A DNA stretch of 5,152 nt from Acetobacteraceae bacterium. Its GTDB lineage: Bacteria; Pseudomonadota; Alphaproteobacteria; Acetobacterales; Acetobacteraceae. The notes beneath the pieces were generated by a model that was not told the DNA's origin, searched no databases, and saw only the letters and a program-made list of their open reading frames with translations. The stretch lies in contig CANJSR010000366.1 of NCBI GenBank assembly GCA_947476855.1, positions 1 through 5,152 of the forward strand, written 5' to 3'. Position numbers and translations under genes: made by a program. Below are positions 1 through 5,152 of this stretch, in pieces. How positions within the stretch are numbered: position 1 is the stretch's first letter; the number at the start of each line of letters is the position of its first letter.

Positions 1-690
1 GTCGTGGCAGATGATCGGTTCCTCGAACCAGGTCAGGTTCAACTCCTCCATCATCCGGCCGATGCGGATCGCCTGCTTCACGCTCATCTGCTGGTTGGCG
101 TCGACCATCAGGCCGATATCCGGGCCGATCGCCTCCCGCACCGCGGCGACGCGTTCAACCATCCGCTCGGGGTCGGAGGGGCCGACGCGGGTCTTCATTG
201 CGCGGAAGCCGCGGTCGAGGAAACCCCGTGCCTCCTTCTGCAGGTCATCGATCGACCCCGCCAGCCACAGCCCGCCGGAGGCATAGGTTGGCACGGAAGG
301 CCGGCACGCCCCGATCAGATGCGCGACGTTCAGCCCGGCCGCCTTGCCGCGCAAATCCCACAGCGCGTTGTCGATGGCGGCGAGGCCGACGATCGACACG
401 CCCTCATATCCCAGGAAGTTCAGGTCCTTCCACGCCTTGGCGTTCAGGCTGCCGCCCAGCAGTGGATCGAGGCCGACGACCAGATCCTCCAGGTCGCGGA
501 TCATCTGGTGGATGACGCCCAGACGGCGGTTGTTGATCGAAAAGACCAGGCCTTCCCCGGTGATCCCCTCATCGGTGTCCAGGAAGGTCAGCACGCAATC
601 GGCCGATTTGATCGACCCCATGATGGAGGTGAGGATCGGCGGGTTGATCGGCAGATGCACGACCTGGGTGCGCAGGCGGGTGATTTTCAT
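1..690 (-). CDS. Mandelate racemase/muconate lactonizing enzyme family protein, C-terminus cut by the window edge
   Basis: This is an enolase-superfamily enzyme of the mandelate racemase (MR) type; such enzymes use Mg2+ to stabilise the enolate formed when an alpha-proton is taken from a carboxylate. The first 230 residues are visible. The N-terminal capping domain spans about residues 1-130, and the beta/alpha barrel begins near 135. The motif at 165-170 reads MKTRVG: Lys166 matches MR Lys164, but Arg168 sits where MR has the catalytic Lys166. Metal ligands Asp197 (VDANQ) and Glu223 (WFEEP) are present. The third metal ligand and the Asp-His dyad lie beyond the left edge. The start at 690 has GGAG 8 nt upstream and begins MKIT, like the upstream paralogue. 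It lies 15 nt downstream of the neighbouring MR-type gene, so the two are probably cotranscribed. The family is secure; the substrate is unknown. Sugar-acid dehydratase, racemase or cycloisomerase are all possible. Confidence 0.9.
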   Translation of the reverse strand, partial: MKITRLRTQVVHLPINPPILTSIMGSIKSADCVLTFLDTDEGITGEGLVFSINNRRLGVIHQMIRDLEDLVVGLDPLLGGSLNAKAWKDLNFLGYEGVSIVGLAAIDNALWDLRGKAAGLNVAHLIGACRPSVPTYASGGLWLAGSIDDLQKEARGFLDRGFRAMKTRVGPSDPERMVERVAAVREAIGPDIGLMVDANQQMSVKQAIRIGRMMEELNLTWFEEPIICHD

Positions 691-705
691 GGGACGGGCT
701 CCGTC

Positions 706-1821
706 TCAAACGCGATGGATGGTGGGTTCGGCGACCAGATACTTCCGCAGCACGTCCATGTTCGGGTCGCGGCCGAGACCGGGTCCGTTCGGCACGATGA
801 CCTGGCCGTCGGTCGCGGTCACCATTTCGTGATAGGGGCTGTCTTCCAGGTCCAGATACAGCCGCTCGAACGGTGCCCCCGCGCCCAGGGCCGCGTTGAC
901 GTGCAGCGAGGCCAGGTACCCCGGCCCGAAATAGGCGTTGTGCGGCACCATCCGCACGCCGTGCGCCTTGCACAGGGCCGCGATCTCGACCATCGCGGAA
1001 ATGCCGCCGGTCTTGATGACCGATGGCTGCGCGATGTCGAGCGCCCCCAGCGCGAAGGCCTCCTTGAAGTCGTGCAGGCCGGCGGCGTTCTCACCGGCGG
1101 CGATGGGCGATCCGCCCTCGATCCGCACCCGGGCGAGGCCGGCGTAATCGTTCGGCGGCCAGACCGGTTCCTCCAGCCAGGTCAGGTCCACGTCGGCCAG
1201 GCGGCGCGCCATGTCGATCGCCTGCCAGATCGTCCAGGGGCAGTTGGTGTCGCACATCAGCCGGACGTCCGGGCCGATCGCGTCGCGGGCGGCGACGATT
1301 TCGGGGACCGTGATCTCGTGCAGCTTGATGTCGCGATAGCCTTGCGACACGGCGCGGGCGCTGTTCTCCGCCACCAGCTCGGCCGTCCCGTAGCGCAGCA
1401 GCGACGCATAGGCCGGCATCGTGGTCAGTGGTGATCCGCCGAGCATCCGCCAGATGGGGAGGCTGGCGGATTTGCCGGCGATGTCCCAGAGGGCGATGTC
1501 GAGGGCGGACAGGGCGAACACATGCGGCCCGTTGCGGCCGAACAGGTGCCACACCCGGCCCAGGCGGTCGCGCAGGCCGGCGATGTCGCGCGCGTCCTGG
1601 CCCAGGATGGCCGGTGCGAGCTGCGTGTTCAGCGTCGCCAGGCTGACCGCGGCGGCGCCATGACCGAAGGCCTCGCCCCAGCCCTCGACACCCTCGTCGG
1701 TGATGATCCGCAGCCAGATCGTGTTCATGCCCTGGGCGTTGATCCCGCTGGCCACCAGCGGCGTGCCGCCCATGTCGTAGGGAATGCGGGTCCAGTAGGT
1801 TTCGACGGCGGTGATCTTCAT
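706..1821 (-). CDS. Mandelate racemase/muconate lactonizing enzyme family protein (complete)
   Basis: This is a complete 371-residue enolase-superfamily protein of usual length for MR-type enzymes. The N-terminal capping domain (about 1-125) contains EGWGEAFGHG, which supplies part of the substrate pocket. Barrel motifs, in order, are IKLHE (Lys166-x-His168), CDTN (metal ligand Asp191, then Asn193), WLEEP (Glu217), AAGEN (Glu244), QPSVIKTGG (265-273) and MVPHNAYFGPG (His294). All three metal ligands are present. The second-strand Lys of the classical KxK motif is His168. The Asp that normally pairs with the barrel His is Ser267. The start at 1821 is preferred over an in-frame ATG at 1911 because a GGAGG lies 7 nt upstream, the family N-terminus (MKITAVETY) begins here, and the longer form would run into the divergent GFA gene. 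It is probably the first gene of an operon with the next MR-type gene. The function is an acid-sugar-type dehydratase, racemase or cycloisomerase; the substrate is unassigned. Confidence 0.93.
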   Translation of the reverse strand: MKITAVETYWTRIPYDMGGTPLVASGINAQGMNTIWLRIITDEGVEGWGEAFGHGAAAVSLATLNTQLAPAILGQDARDIAGLRDRLGRVWHLFGRNGPHVFALSALDIALWDIAGKSASLPIWRMLGGSPLTTMPAYASLLRYGTAELVAENSARAVSQGYRDIKLHEITVPEIVAARDAIGPDVRLMCDTNCPWTIWQAIDMARRLADVDLTWLEEPVWPPNDYAGLARVRIEGGSPIAAGENAAGLHDFKEAFALGALDIAQPSVIKTGGISAMVEIAALCKAHGVRMVPHNAYFGPGYLASLHVNAALGAGAPFERLYLDLEDSPYHEMVTATDGQVIVPNGPGLGRDPNMDVLRKYLVAEPTIHRV

Positions 1822-1891
1822 GGCGTTTCCTCCAGGCCTTTGGTGTATCCTGCGCGACCGTTGCGGGACAGACCAGGGGGACACAAAGCCG
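1822..1891. promoter_or_regulatory. Divergent intergenic region between the MR-type operon and the GFA-like gene
   Basis: This 70-bp spacer lies between two divergent start codons and must carry initiation signals for both sides unless promoters lie inside the genes. No convincing -35/-10 pair is visible on either strand. It holds an imperfect dyad, TCCTGC (1848-1853) facing GCGGGA (1863-1868), and a looser outer pair, CTTTGGTGT (1838-1846) facing ACACAAAG (1881-1888). Either could be an operator, but both are short enough to arise by chance. An AGGGGGA at 1875-1881 is the likely ribosome-binding site of the GFA-like gene. Confidence 0.4.
1829..1833 (-). promoter_or_regulatory. Shine-Dalgarno GGAGG for the complete MR-type gene
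   Basis: On the minus strand GGAGG lies 7 nt before the ATG at 1821. It is the strongest ribosome-binding site in the window and decides the start of the MR-type gene against the in-frame ATG 30 codons upstream. Confidence 0.75.
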
Positions 1892-2326
1892 ATGACCACG
1901 CCACGCGCCACCGGAGGCTGCCATTGCGGCGCCGTACAGTTCGAGGTTCACGGCAAGCTGCGCGATGTCGTGATCTGCCATTGCAGCGACTGCCGGCGCC
2001 ATCACGGCCACGCCTCGGCCCATACGCGGTGCCAGCGGGAGGAGGTCCGGTTTGTGTCGGATGCCGGCCTGAAGTGGTACGACACGTCGGACACCGGGCG
2101 GCGCGGCTTCTGCGGCGATTGCGGCTCGGTGCTGTTCTTTCAGCGCAAGGGCACGGATCGGCTGGCGATCAACGCCGGCGTGCTGGCCACGCCGACCGGG
2201 CTGCGGACGGCGATGCACCTGTATGTGCCGGATAAGTCCGACTACTACGAGATCGGGCCGGACGGCGCGCCCCACCGCGAGGGCATGCCGACGGCCGAGG
2301 ACGACGCGCTGTTCCGCTACTCCTGA
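1892..2326 (+). CDS. GFA/Mss4-like family zinc-binding protein
   Basis: This is a 144-residue protein of the GFA fold, named after glutathione-dependent formaldehyde-activating enzyme. The seven expected cysteines are all present: Cys10 and Cys12 (GGCHCGAV), Cys29, Cys31 and Cys34 (CHCSDC), and Cys74 and Cys77 (FCGDCGS). In the family these form one structural and one more labile zinc site. The C-terminal part, HLYVPDKSDYYEI (109-121), also follows the family pattern. The start at 1892 is chosen because AGGGGGA lies 10 nt upstream and the zinc motif then starts at residue 10; the frame is open back to 1811 without family-like sequence. It is divergent from the MR-type operon, and its last 10 bp overlap the 3' end of the convergent hydrolase gene. 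Most GFA-family members have no proven function, and formaldehyde activity is disputed even for the founding enzyme. A link to formaldehyde from the nearby amine oxidase is inference only. Confidence 0.93.
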   Translation: MTTPRATGGCHCGAVQFEVHGKLRDVVICHCSDCRRHHGHASAHTRCQREEVRFVSDAGLKWYDTSDTGRRGFCGDCGSVLFFQRKGTDRLAINAGVLATPTGLRTAMHLYVPDKSDYYEIGPDGAPHREGMPTAEDDALFRYS

Positions 2327-3348
2327 GCCAGCAGGGTCCGCACCGCGTCCTTGATGAAGGCGGTGTCGGTCGGGTTGACCACGGGGTTGCCGGCGCGGTG
2401 GCCCCAGATGCTTGGGATCGGCTTCAGTTCAGCGCGCGCCAGCACCGCCAGTTCGTTGGCGTTGTCGGCGACGCGGAAATAGAGGTCGGTTTCCCCCGGC
2501 ATCAGCAGCACCCGCGCCTTGATCGCCCGCAGCGCTTTTTCCAGGTCGCCGTCATACAGGCTGTTGGCGCTGATGTCGGCGGCGTCCCAGGTCATCAACT
2601 GCGCGTAAAGGTCGGCGGCGGGGCGGGCGCCGAAGCGCTGCTCCCAATCCCGGCGCAGGAAGAACTCCAGGTCCGGCGCGCCGAGGTTGCCCACCGGCCC
2701 GTCCGACAGATGCAGGCGCGCGCGGTAGAAATCCTGGCTGAGCGCCCAGCCGGCATAGATGCGGCCGAAGGCGCGCAAGGCCGCGCGCGGTTCCTGGGTG
2801 AAGCGGCCGTTGCCGATGTGCTCGGGCGCGGCTTCCAGGGTGGCCATCAGGCCGCGCAGGAAGACCTGGTTGTGGATGGAGGTGCAGGCGACGCCGCAGT
2901 TCACCACGATCCGCTCCACCGCGTCGGGGAACAATGCGGCCCAGTGGTAGGCCTGCAACGCACCCATCGACCAGCCATAGACGCAGGCCACGCGGTCGAT
3001 CCCGAACAGCGCCCGCAGCGCCTCCCGCTGGACGGTCACGTTGTCGTGGATCGTCACCAGTGTCGGGTAGTCCTGCGTGTTGGAGGGGGACGACGACAGC
3101 CCGTTGCCGAACATGTCGCAGATCACGATGAACCAGCGCGTCGGATCGAGGATGCCGTCGGGGCCGATCAGCCACTCCAGATCGGGATGACGGGCGGAGT
3201 AGCTGGTCGGGTAGACGATCACGTTGTCCCGGGCGGGCGACAGCGTCCCGTGCGTCTTCCATGACAGCCGAGCATTCCGGAGTACCGAACCTGATTGCAG
3301 CGTGACGTCGCCGGCTTCGAAGACTCCGGATTGGGTTTGCCAGGTCAT
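2317..3348 (-). CDS. Alpha/beta hydrolase, homoserine O-acetyltransferase-like family
   Basis: This 343-residue cytosolic alpha/beta-hydrolase has no signal peptide. The nucleophile elbow is GWSMG with Ser127. The acid is probably Asp288 (PGETDLYF) and the base His317 (SIWGHRAGNP), giving a complete Ser-Asp-His triad in the correct order. The stretch FGNGLSSSPSN (80-90) and the overall length place it with proteins often annotated as homoserine acetyltransferases. True MetX proteins usually carry GGSMGG at the elbow, and this one has Trp126 and Ala130 instead, so a role in methionine synthesis is doubtful. It could be an esterase, amidase or acyltransferase. The start at 3348 has AAGGA 7 nt upstream. 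It follows the flavin oxidase gene by 18 nt, so the two are very likely cotranscribed and may act in one pathway, for example by freeing or acylating an amino-acid-like substrate of the oxidase. Confidence 0.9.
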   Translation of the reverse strand: MTWQTQSGVFEAGDVTLQSGSVLRNARLSWKTHGTLSPARDNVIVYPTSYSARHPDLEWLIGPDGILDPTRWFIVICDMFGNGLSSSPSNTQDYPTLVTIHDNVTVQREALRALFGIDRVACVYGWSMGALQAYHWAALFPDAVERIVVNCGVACTSIHNQVFLRGLMATLEAAPEHIGNGRFTQEPRAALRAFGRIYAGWALSQDFYRARLHLSDGPVGNLGAPDLEFFLRRDWEQRFGARPAADLYAQLMTWDAADISANSLYDGDLEKALRAIKARVLLMPGETDLYFRVADNANELAVLARAELKPIPSIWGHRAGNPVVNPTDTAFIKDAVRTLLAQE

Positions 3349-3366
3349 GCCAAGTTCCTTGGGTTA

Positions 3367-4530
3367 TCAGGAGAAGCGGTGCAGGCCGAAGGGGGCGAGG
3401 TCGATCGCGGAACGGCCGGTCAGGGTCACCTCCGCCTCCGCTTCCCCGATCGCGGCGGAGTGTTTGAAACCGTGCCCCGAACAGGCGGAGACGACCATCA
3501 CCCGGTCCATCGCCGGATGCGCGTCGATCAGGAAATCGGCGTCCGGGGTGGATGTATAGACACAGGCCACCGACCGCGCGGCGATCGGCGTGATGCCGGC
3601 CAGCCGGCCGGCGATATGGAGGCTGTGCATAGCCGAACCCTCGGCCGGATCGACCGCGTGCCAGGCGGCGTCGGCAGTGGTCGGGATTTCATATTGCTCG
3701 GTTGCCAGCTTCACGCCGGGCGCGCCGGCCGAGATCGGGAAGCCGTAGAAATAATCCTGGTCGGTGGCGCCATACATGCGGATGAACACGGGAAAGCGGC
3801 CGGGCTGGTAGGCGGCCGGGTCCTCGGCCGGGAACCAGTGCAGCATTTGGCGCGTGACGGTCAGCAGCCGGTCGAAGGGGGCGCCCAGCAGCGGCACCGT
3901 CCAGGCGCCCGCCGCCACGACCACGCGGTCGGCGTGGATTGATCCTTGGGTCGTGTCGATCCGCACCGCGCCGCCGGTCTGCTCGATCCCCGTCACGGTG
4001 ACGCCGGTCAGGATTTCGGCGCCGAGGCGCCGGGCCTCGGACAACTGGGCGGCGACGCAGGCCTCGGGGTTCACATAGCCGGCGCCTGGTTCGAAGCATG
4101 CCATGTCGTCGGGGGCGAGGCCGGTGAACTGCGGGAACCGGACCTCCATGGCGGCGCGGTCCAGAACCTCATGCGCGATGCCGAAGCGTTCGGCGACCGC
4201 CACAGTACGACGCAGGAAATCGGGCTTGGCATGGTGCGAGGAGGCCCGGTCCACCGGCCCGATGATCAGCCCCCCGCAGGCGTTCAGCAGGGAGGCACCC
4301 GTCGCCGCCTCCAGTTCCCGCCAGATCGCGTGGGAGCGCAAGACGAGCGGCGCATAGGCCCCGCCCTCGCCCACGGCCTGGCGCGTGATGCGGCTTTCCC
4401 CGTGGCTGGAGCCCTGGTCATGCGGCGGCGCGAAGCGGTCGATCCCGATCACCCGCGCGCCCCTGGCCGCAAGCTGATACAGGGTCGCGGCCCCCATGGC
4501 CCCCAGTCCGATCACGGCGACATCGGTCAT
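3367..4530 (-). CDS. FAD-dependent amine oxidase of the monomeric sarcosine oxidase/N-methyltryptophan oxidase family
   Basis: This 387-residue DAO-fold flavoprotein would oxidise a secondary amine of an amino acid with O2, giving an imine (then aldehyde plus amine) and H2O2. The FAD-binding motif is GLGAMG (8-13), with Asp31 ending the second strand. SSHGESRITR (41-50) contains Arg50, matching the substrate-carboxylate Arg52 of Bacillus sarcosine oxidase (MSOX). Lys274 (GVKLA) matches the oxygen-activating Lys265. Cys323 (CVYTSTPD) matches the Cys that bonds covalently to FAD. Lys356 (SGHGFKHS) matches Lys348. By this alignment the active-site His269 is Glu278. Length fits the family (372-390 residues). 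The start at 4530 is preferred over an ATG 9 codons upstream because MTDVAVIG begins at the usual family position; GGAG lies a rather long 12 nt upstream. It is the first gene of an operon with the hydrolase. The substrate is not assigned; a methyl-bearing amine would yield formaldehyde. Confidence 0.92.
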   Translation of the reverse strand: MTDVAVIGLGAMGAATLYQLAARGARVIGIDRFAPPHDQGSSHGESRITRQAVGEGGAYAPLVLRSHAIWRELEAATGASLLNACGGLIIGPVDRASSHHAKPDFLRRTVAVAERFGIAHEVLDRAAMEVRFPQFTGLAPDDMACFEPGAGYVNPEACVAAQLSEARRLGAEILTGVTVTGIEQTGGAVRIDTTQGSIHADRVVVAAGAWTVPLLGAPFDRLLTVTRQMLHWFPAEDPAAYQPGRFPVFIRMYGATDQDYFYGFPISAGAPGVKLATEQYEIPTTADAAWHAVDPAEGSAMHSLHIAGRLAGITPIAARSVACVYTSTPDADFLIDAHPAMDRVMVVSACSGHGFKHSAAIGEAEAEVTLTGRSAIDLAPFGLHRFS

Positions 4531-4610
4531 GGTTGGTTGAATCTCCGGCGCGTCCATGCTGGGTGTACCGCGATGACGGCCGGCGGACCAGATAGGACAA
4601 CAAGACGGAC
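4531..4610. promoter_or_regulatory. Divergent intergenic region between the oxidase operon and rlmH
   Basis: This 80-bp gap lies between divergent start codons and should contain promoters for the oxidase-hydrolase operon and, unless transcription enters from elsewhere, for rlmH. I see no convincing -35/-10 boxes and no clear dyad. A weak AGGA at 4594-4597 is the best ribosome-binding candidate for rlmH, at a long 13-nt spacing. GGAG on the minus strand (4543-4546) serves the oxidase. Confidence 0.35.
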
Positions 4611-5069
4611 ATGATGCGGGTGATCGCGATCGGACGGCTGCGCGACGGGCCGGAGGCGGACCTGTTCAACCGCTATGCCGAACGGCTGCGCCCACGCCTC
4701 GATCTGACCGAACTCCCCGAAGGCCGCGGTGCCCCGGCCGAGGTCAAACGCCGCGAAGGCGCCGCCCTGCTGGCCGCCCTGCCGCCTGGCGCCCTGGTCA
4801 TCGCCCTGGACCTGGGAGGCATCGAACCCGATAGCGCAACCTTCGCCAGGCATCTGGATCGCTGGCTGGAACAGGGCCGCCCGGTCTGCTTCCTGATCGG
4901 GGGGGCCGAGGGCCTCGACACCCCCGTCATCGCGCGCGCCGACCATACCCTGTCGCTGGGGCGCATGACCTGGCCCCACTTCCTGGCCCGCGCGATGCTG
5001 GCCGAACAACTCTATCGGGCCCGGTCGATCAGGCAGGGGCACCCGTATCATCGGTCGGGGCGGCCTTAG
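4611..5069 (+). CDS. rlmH: 23S rRNA (pseudouridine-1915-N3)-methyltransferase RlmH
   Basis: RlmH is a SPOUT-class, SAM-dependent homodimeric methyltransferase. It methylates N3 of pseudouridine 1915 in helix 69 of 23S rRNA, on assembled 70S ribosomes. The 152 residues match the family length (E. coli 155). The N-terminus is MRVIAIGRL. The strand with Asp67 (IALDLGG) precedes the knot. The SAM-binding trefoil-knot loop is [10 protein letters not shown] (94-103). The C-terminal signature includes [18 protein letters not shown] (116-133), LYRARSI (134-140) and the terminal PYHR (145-148). Tandem ATGs at 4611 and 4614 leave the exact start open by one codon; the second fits the usual family N-terminus. 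In many bacteria rlmH follows rsfS, but here the upstream neighbour is a divergent oxidase gene. The reading frame is intact, including a run of seven G at 4899-4905 that codes for the SAM-loop Gly97-Gly98. Confidence 0.96.
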   Translation: MMRVIAIGRLRDGPEADLFNRYAERLRPRLDLTELPEGRGAPAEVKRREGAALLAALPPGALVIALDLGGIEPDSATFARHLDRWLEQGRPVCFLIGGAEGLDTPVIARADHTLSLGRMTWPHFLARAMLAEQLYRARSIRQGHPYHRSGRP

Positions 5070-5079
5070 GGAGGAAGGG

Positions 5080-5148
5080 CTGGGGTTTCACCCCAGACCC
5101 CACCAGGGGCTTTGCCCCTGGACCCCACCAAAGGCCGACGGCCTTTGG
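5080..5148. repeat. Cluster of three perfect hairpins with a repeated linker, downstream of rlmH
   Basis: Three perfect inverted repeats follow in a row. The first is CTGGGG/CCCCAG with loop TTTCA (5080-5096). The second is CCAGGGGC/GCCCCTGG with loop TTT (5103-5121). The third is CCAAAGGCC/GGCCTTTGG with loop GAC (5128-5148). The 10-mer GACCCCACCA occurs exactly at 5096-5105 and 5121-5130, bridging successive hairpins with a 25-bp period. The stems differ in sequence while the linker is constant, so this is a modular element and not a simple tandem repeat. It starts 10 bp after the rlmH stop and appears to run towards the window end. I recall similar GC-rich hairpin strings between genes in Acetobacteraceae-type genomes. 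It could stop rlmH transcription or protect the transcript 3' end, but no T-tract follows any stem, so it is not a textbook intrinsic terminator. Confidence 0.85.
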
Positions 5149-5152
5149 AAAC

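Noticed and set aside
4..1434. Long open frame (476 codons) on the plus strand across both MR-type genes
   Set aside because: It is antisense to two clear enolase-superfamily genes and spans their junction. Its composition (rich in R, H, D, G, Q) is typical of a GC-rich shadow frame. Its apparent internal repeat (RFLEPGQV / RFLQPGQV) only mirrors the homology of the two paralogues (WFEEP / WLEEP regions).
1822..1911. N-terminal extension of the complete MR-type protein to an ATG at 1911
   Set aside because: The extra 30 residues do not look like the family N-terminus, would overlap the divergent GFA-like start, and the GGAGG at 1829-1833 points to the start at 1821.
1091..2275. 394-codon minus-strand frame overlapping the MR-type gene and the GFA-like gene
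   Set aside because: It overlaps two well-supported genes in another frame, has low-complexity Arg/Pro/Ala-rich sequence and shows no recognisable motif.
2398..3264. 288-codon plus-strand frame within the hydrolase gene, and similar plus-strand frames at 3295-3942 and 3946-4614
   Set aside because: These are antisense shadows of the hydrolase and oxidase genes, both of which carry complete catalytic motifs on the minus strand.
4899..4905. Run of seven G in rlmH as a possible frameshift or slippage site
   Set aside because: The frame continues without a break into the conserved C-terminal RlmH signature, and the run simply encodes the conserved Gly-Gly of the SAM loop.
5068..5075. AGGGAGGA just after the rlmH stop as a ribosome-binding site for a further gene
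   Set aside because: No start codon follows at usable distance; the sequence runs straight into the hairpin cluster.
5080..5148. CRISPR array or tRNA at the right edge
   Set aside because: The repeated unit is only 10 nt with no uniform repeat-spacer length, and the stems are independent short hairpins without a cloverleaf.

Overview
The window is GC-rich, tightly packed bacterial DNA with strong G/C preference at third codon positions. Gene content and style suggest an alphaproteobacterium. The GC-rich hairpin cluster at the right edge, with its GACCCCACCA linkers, resembles repeats I remember from Acetobacteraceae/Rhodospirillales genomes. That placement is inference; no rRNA or other strict taxonomic marker is present.

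Layout, left to right. (1) Two enolase-superfamily genes of the mandelate racemase (MR) type lie on the minus strand. The complete upstream gene (1821 to 706) is followed 15 nt later by a second gene (690 to beyond the left edge) that lacks its C-terminal part. (2) A 70-bp divergent spacer separates them from a plus-strand GFA/Mss4-like zinc protein gene (1892-2326). (3) A second minus-strand operon follows: a monomeric sarcosine oxidase/N-methyltryptophan oxidase-type flavoenzyme (4530 to 3367), then an alpha/beta hydrolase of the homoserine acetyltransferase-like group (3348 to 2317), whose 3' end overlaps the GFA gene by 10 bp. (4) An 80-bp divergent spacer precedes the housekeeping gene rlmH (4611-5069). 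(5) Immediately after rlmH come three consecutive perfect hairpins (5080-5148) that form a modular repeat.

The five genes left of rlmH look like an accessory catabolic island for a small organic acid or secondary amine. The MR-type enzymes would abstract an alpha-proton from a carboxylate substrate (racemisation, dehydration or cycloisomerisation). The hydrolase would cleave an ester or amide, or transfer an acyl group. The flavoprotein would oxidise an N-alkyl amino acid, releasing hydrogen peroxide and, if the substrate is N-methylated, formaldehyde. The GFA-like protein belongs to a family historically tied to formaldehyde-glutathione chemistry. The pathway link is inference: no transporter or regulator is visible, and the substrates cannot be read from the sequence.

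I found no CRISPR array, tRNA, rRNA, insertion sequence or clearly undescribed system. The most distinctive points are the non-standard catalytic residues in both MR-type enzymes, a His-to-Glu change in the oxidase active site, and the modular hairpin cluster.
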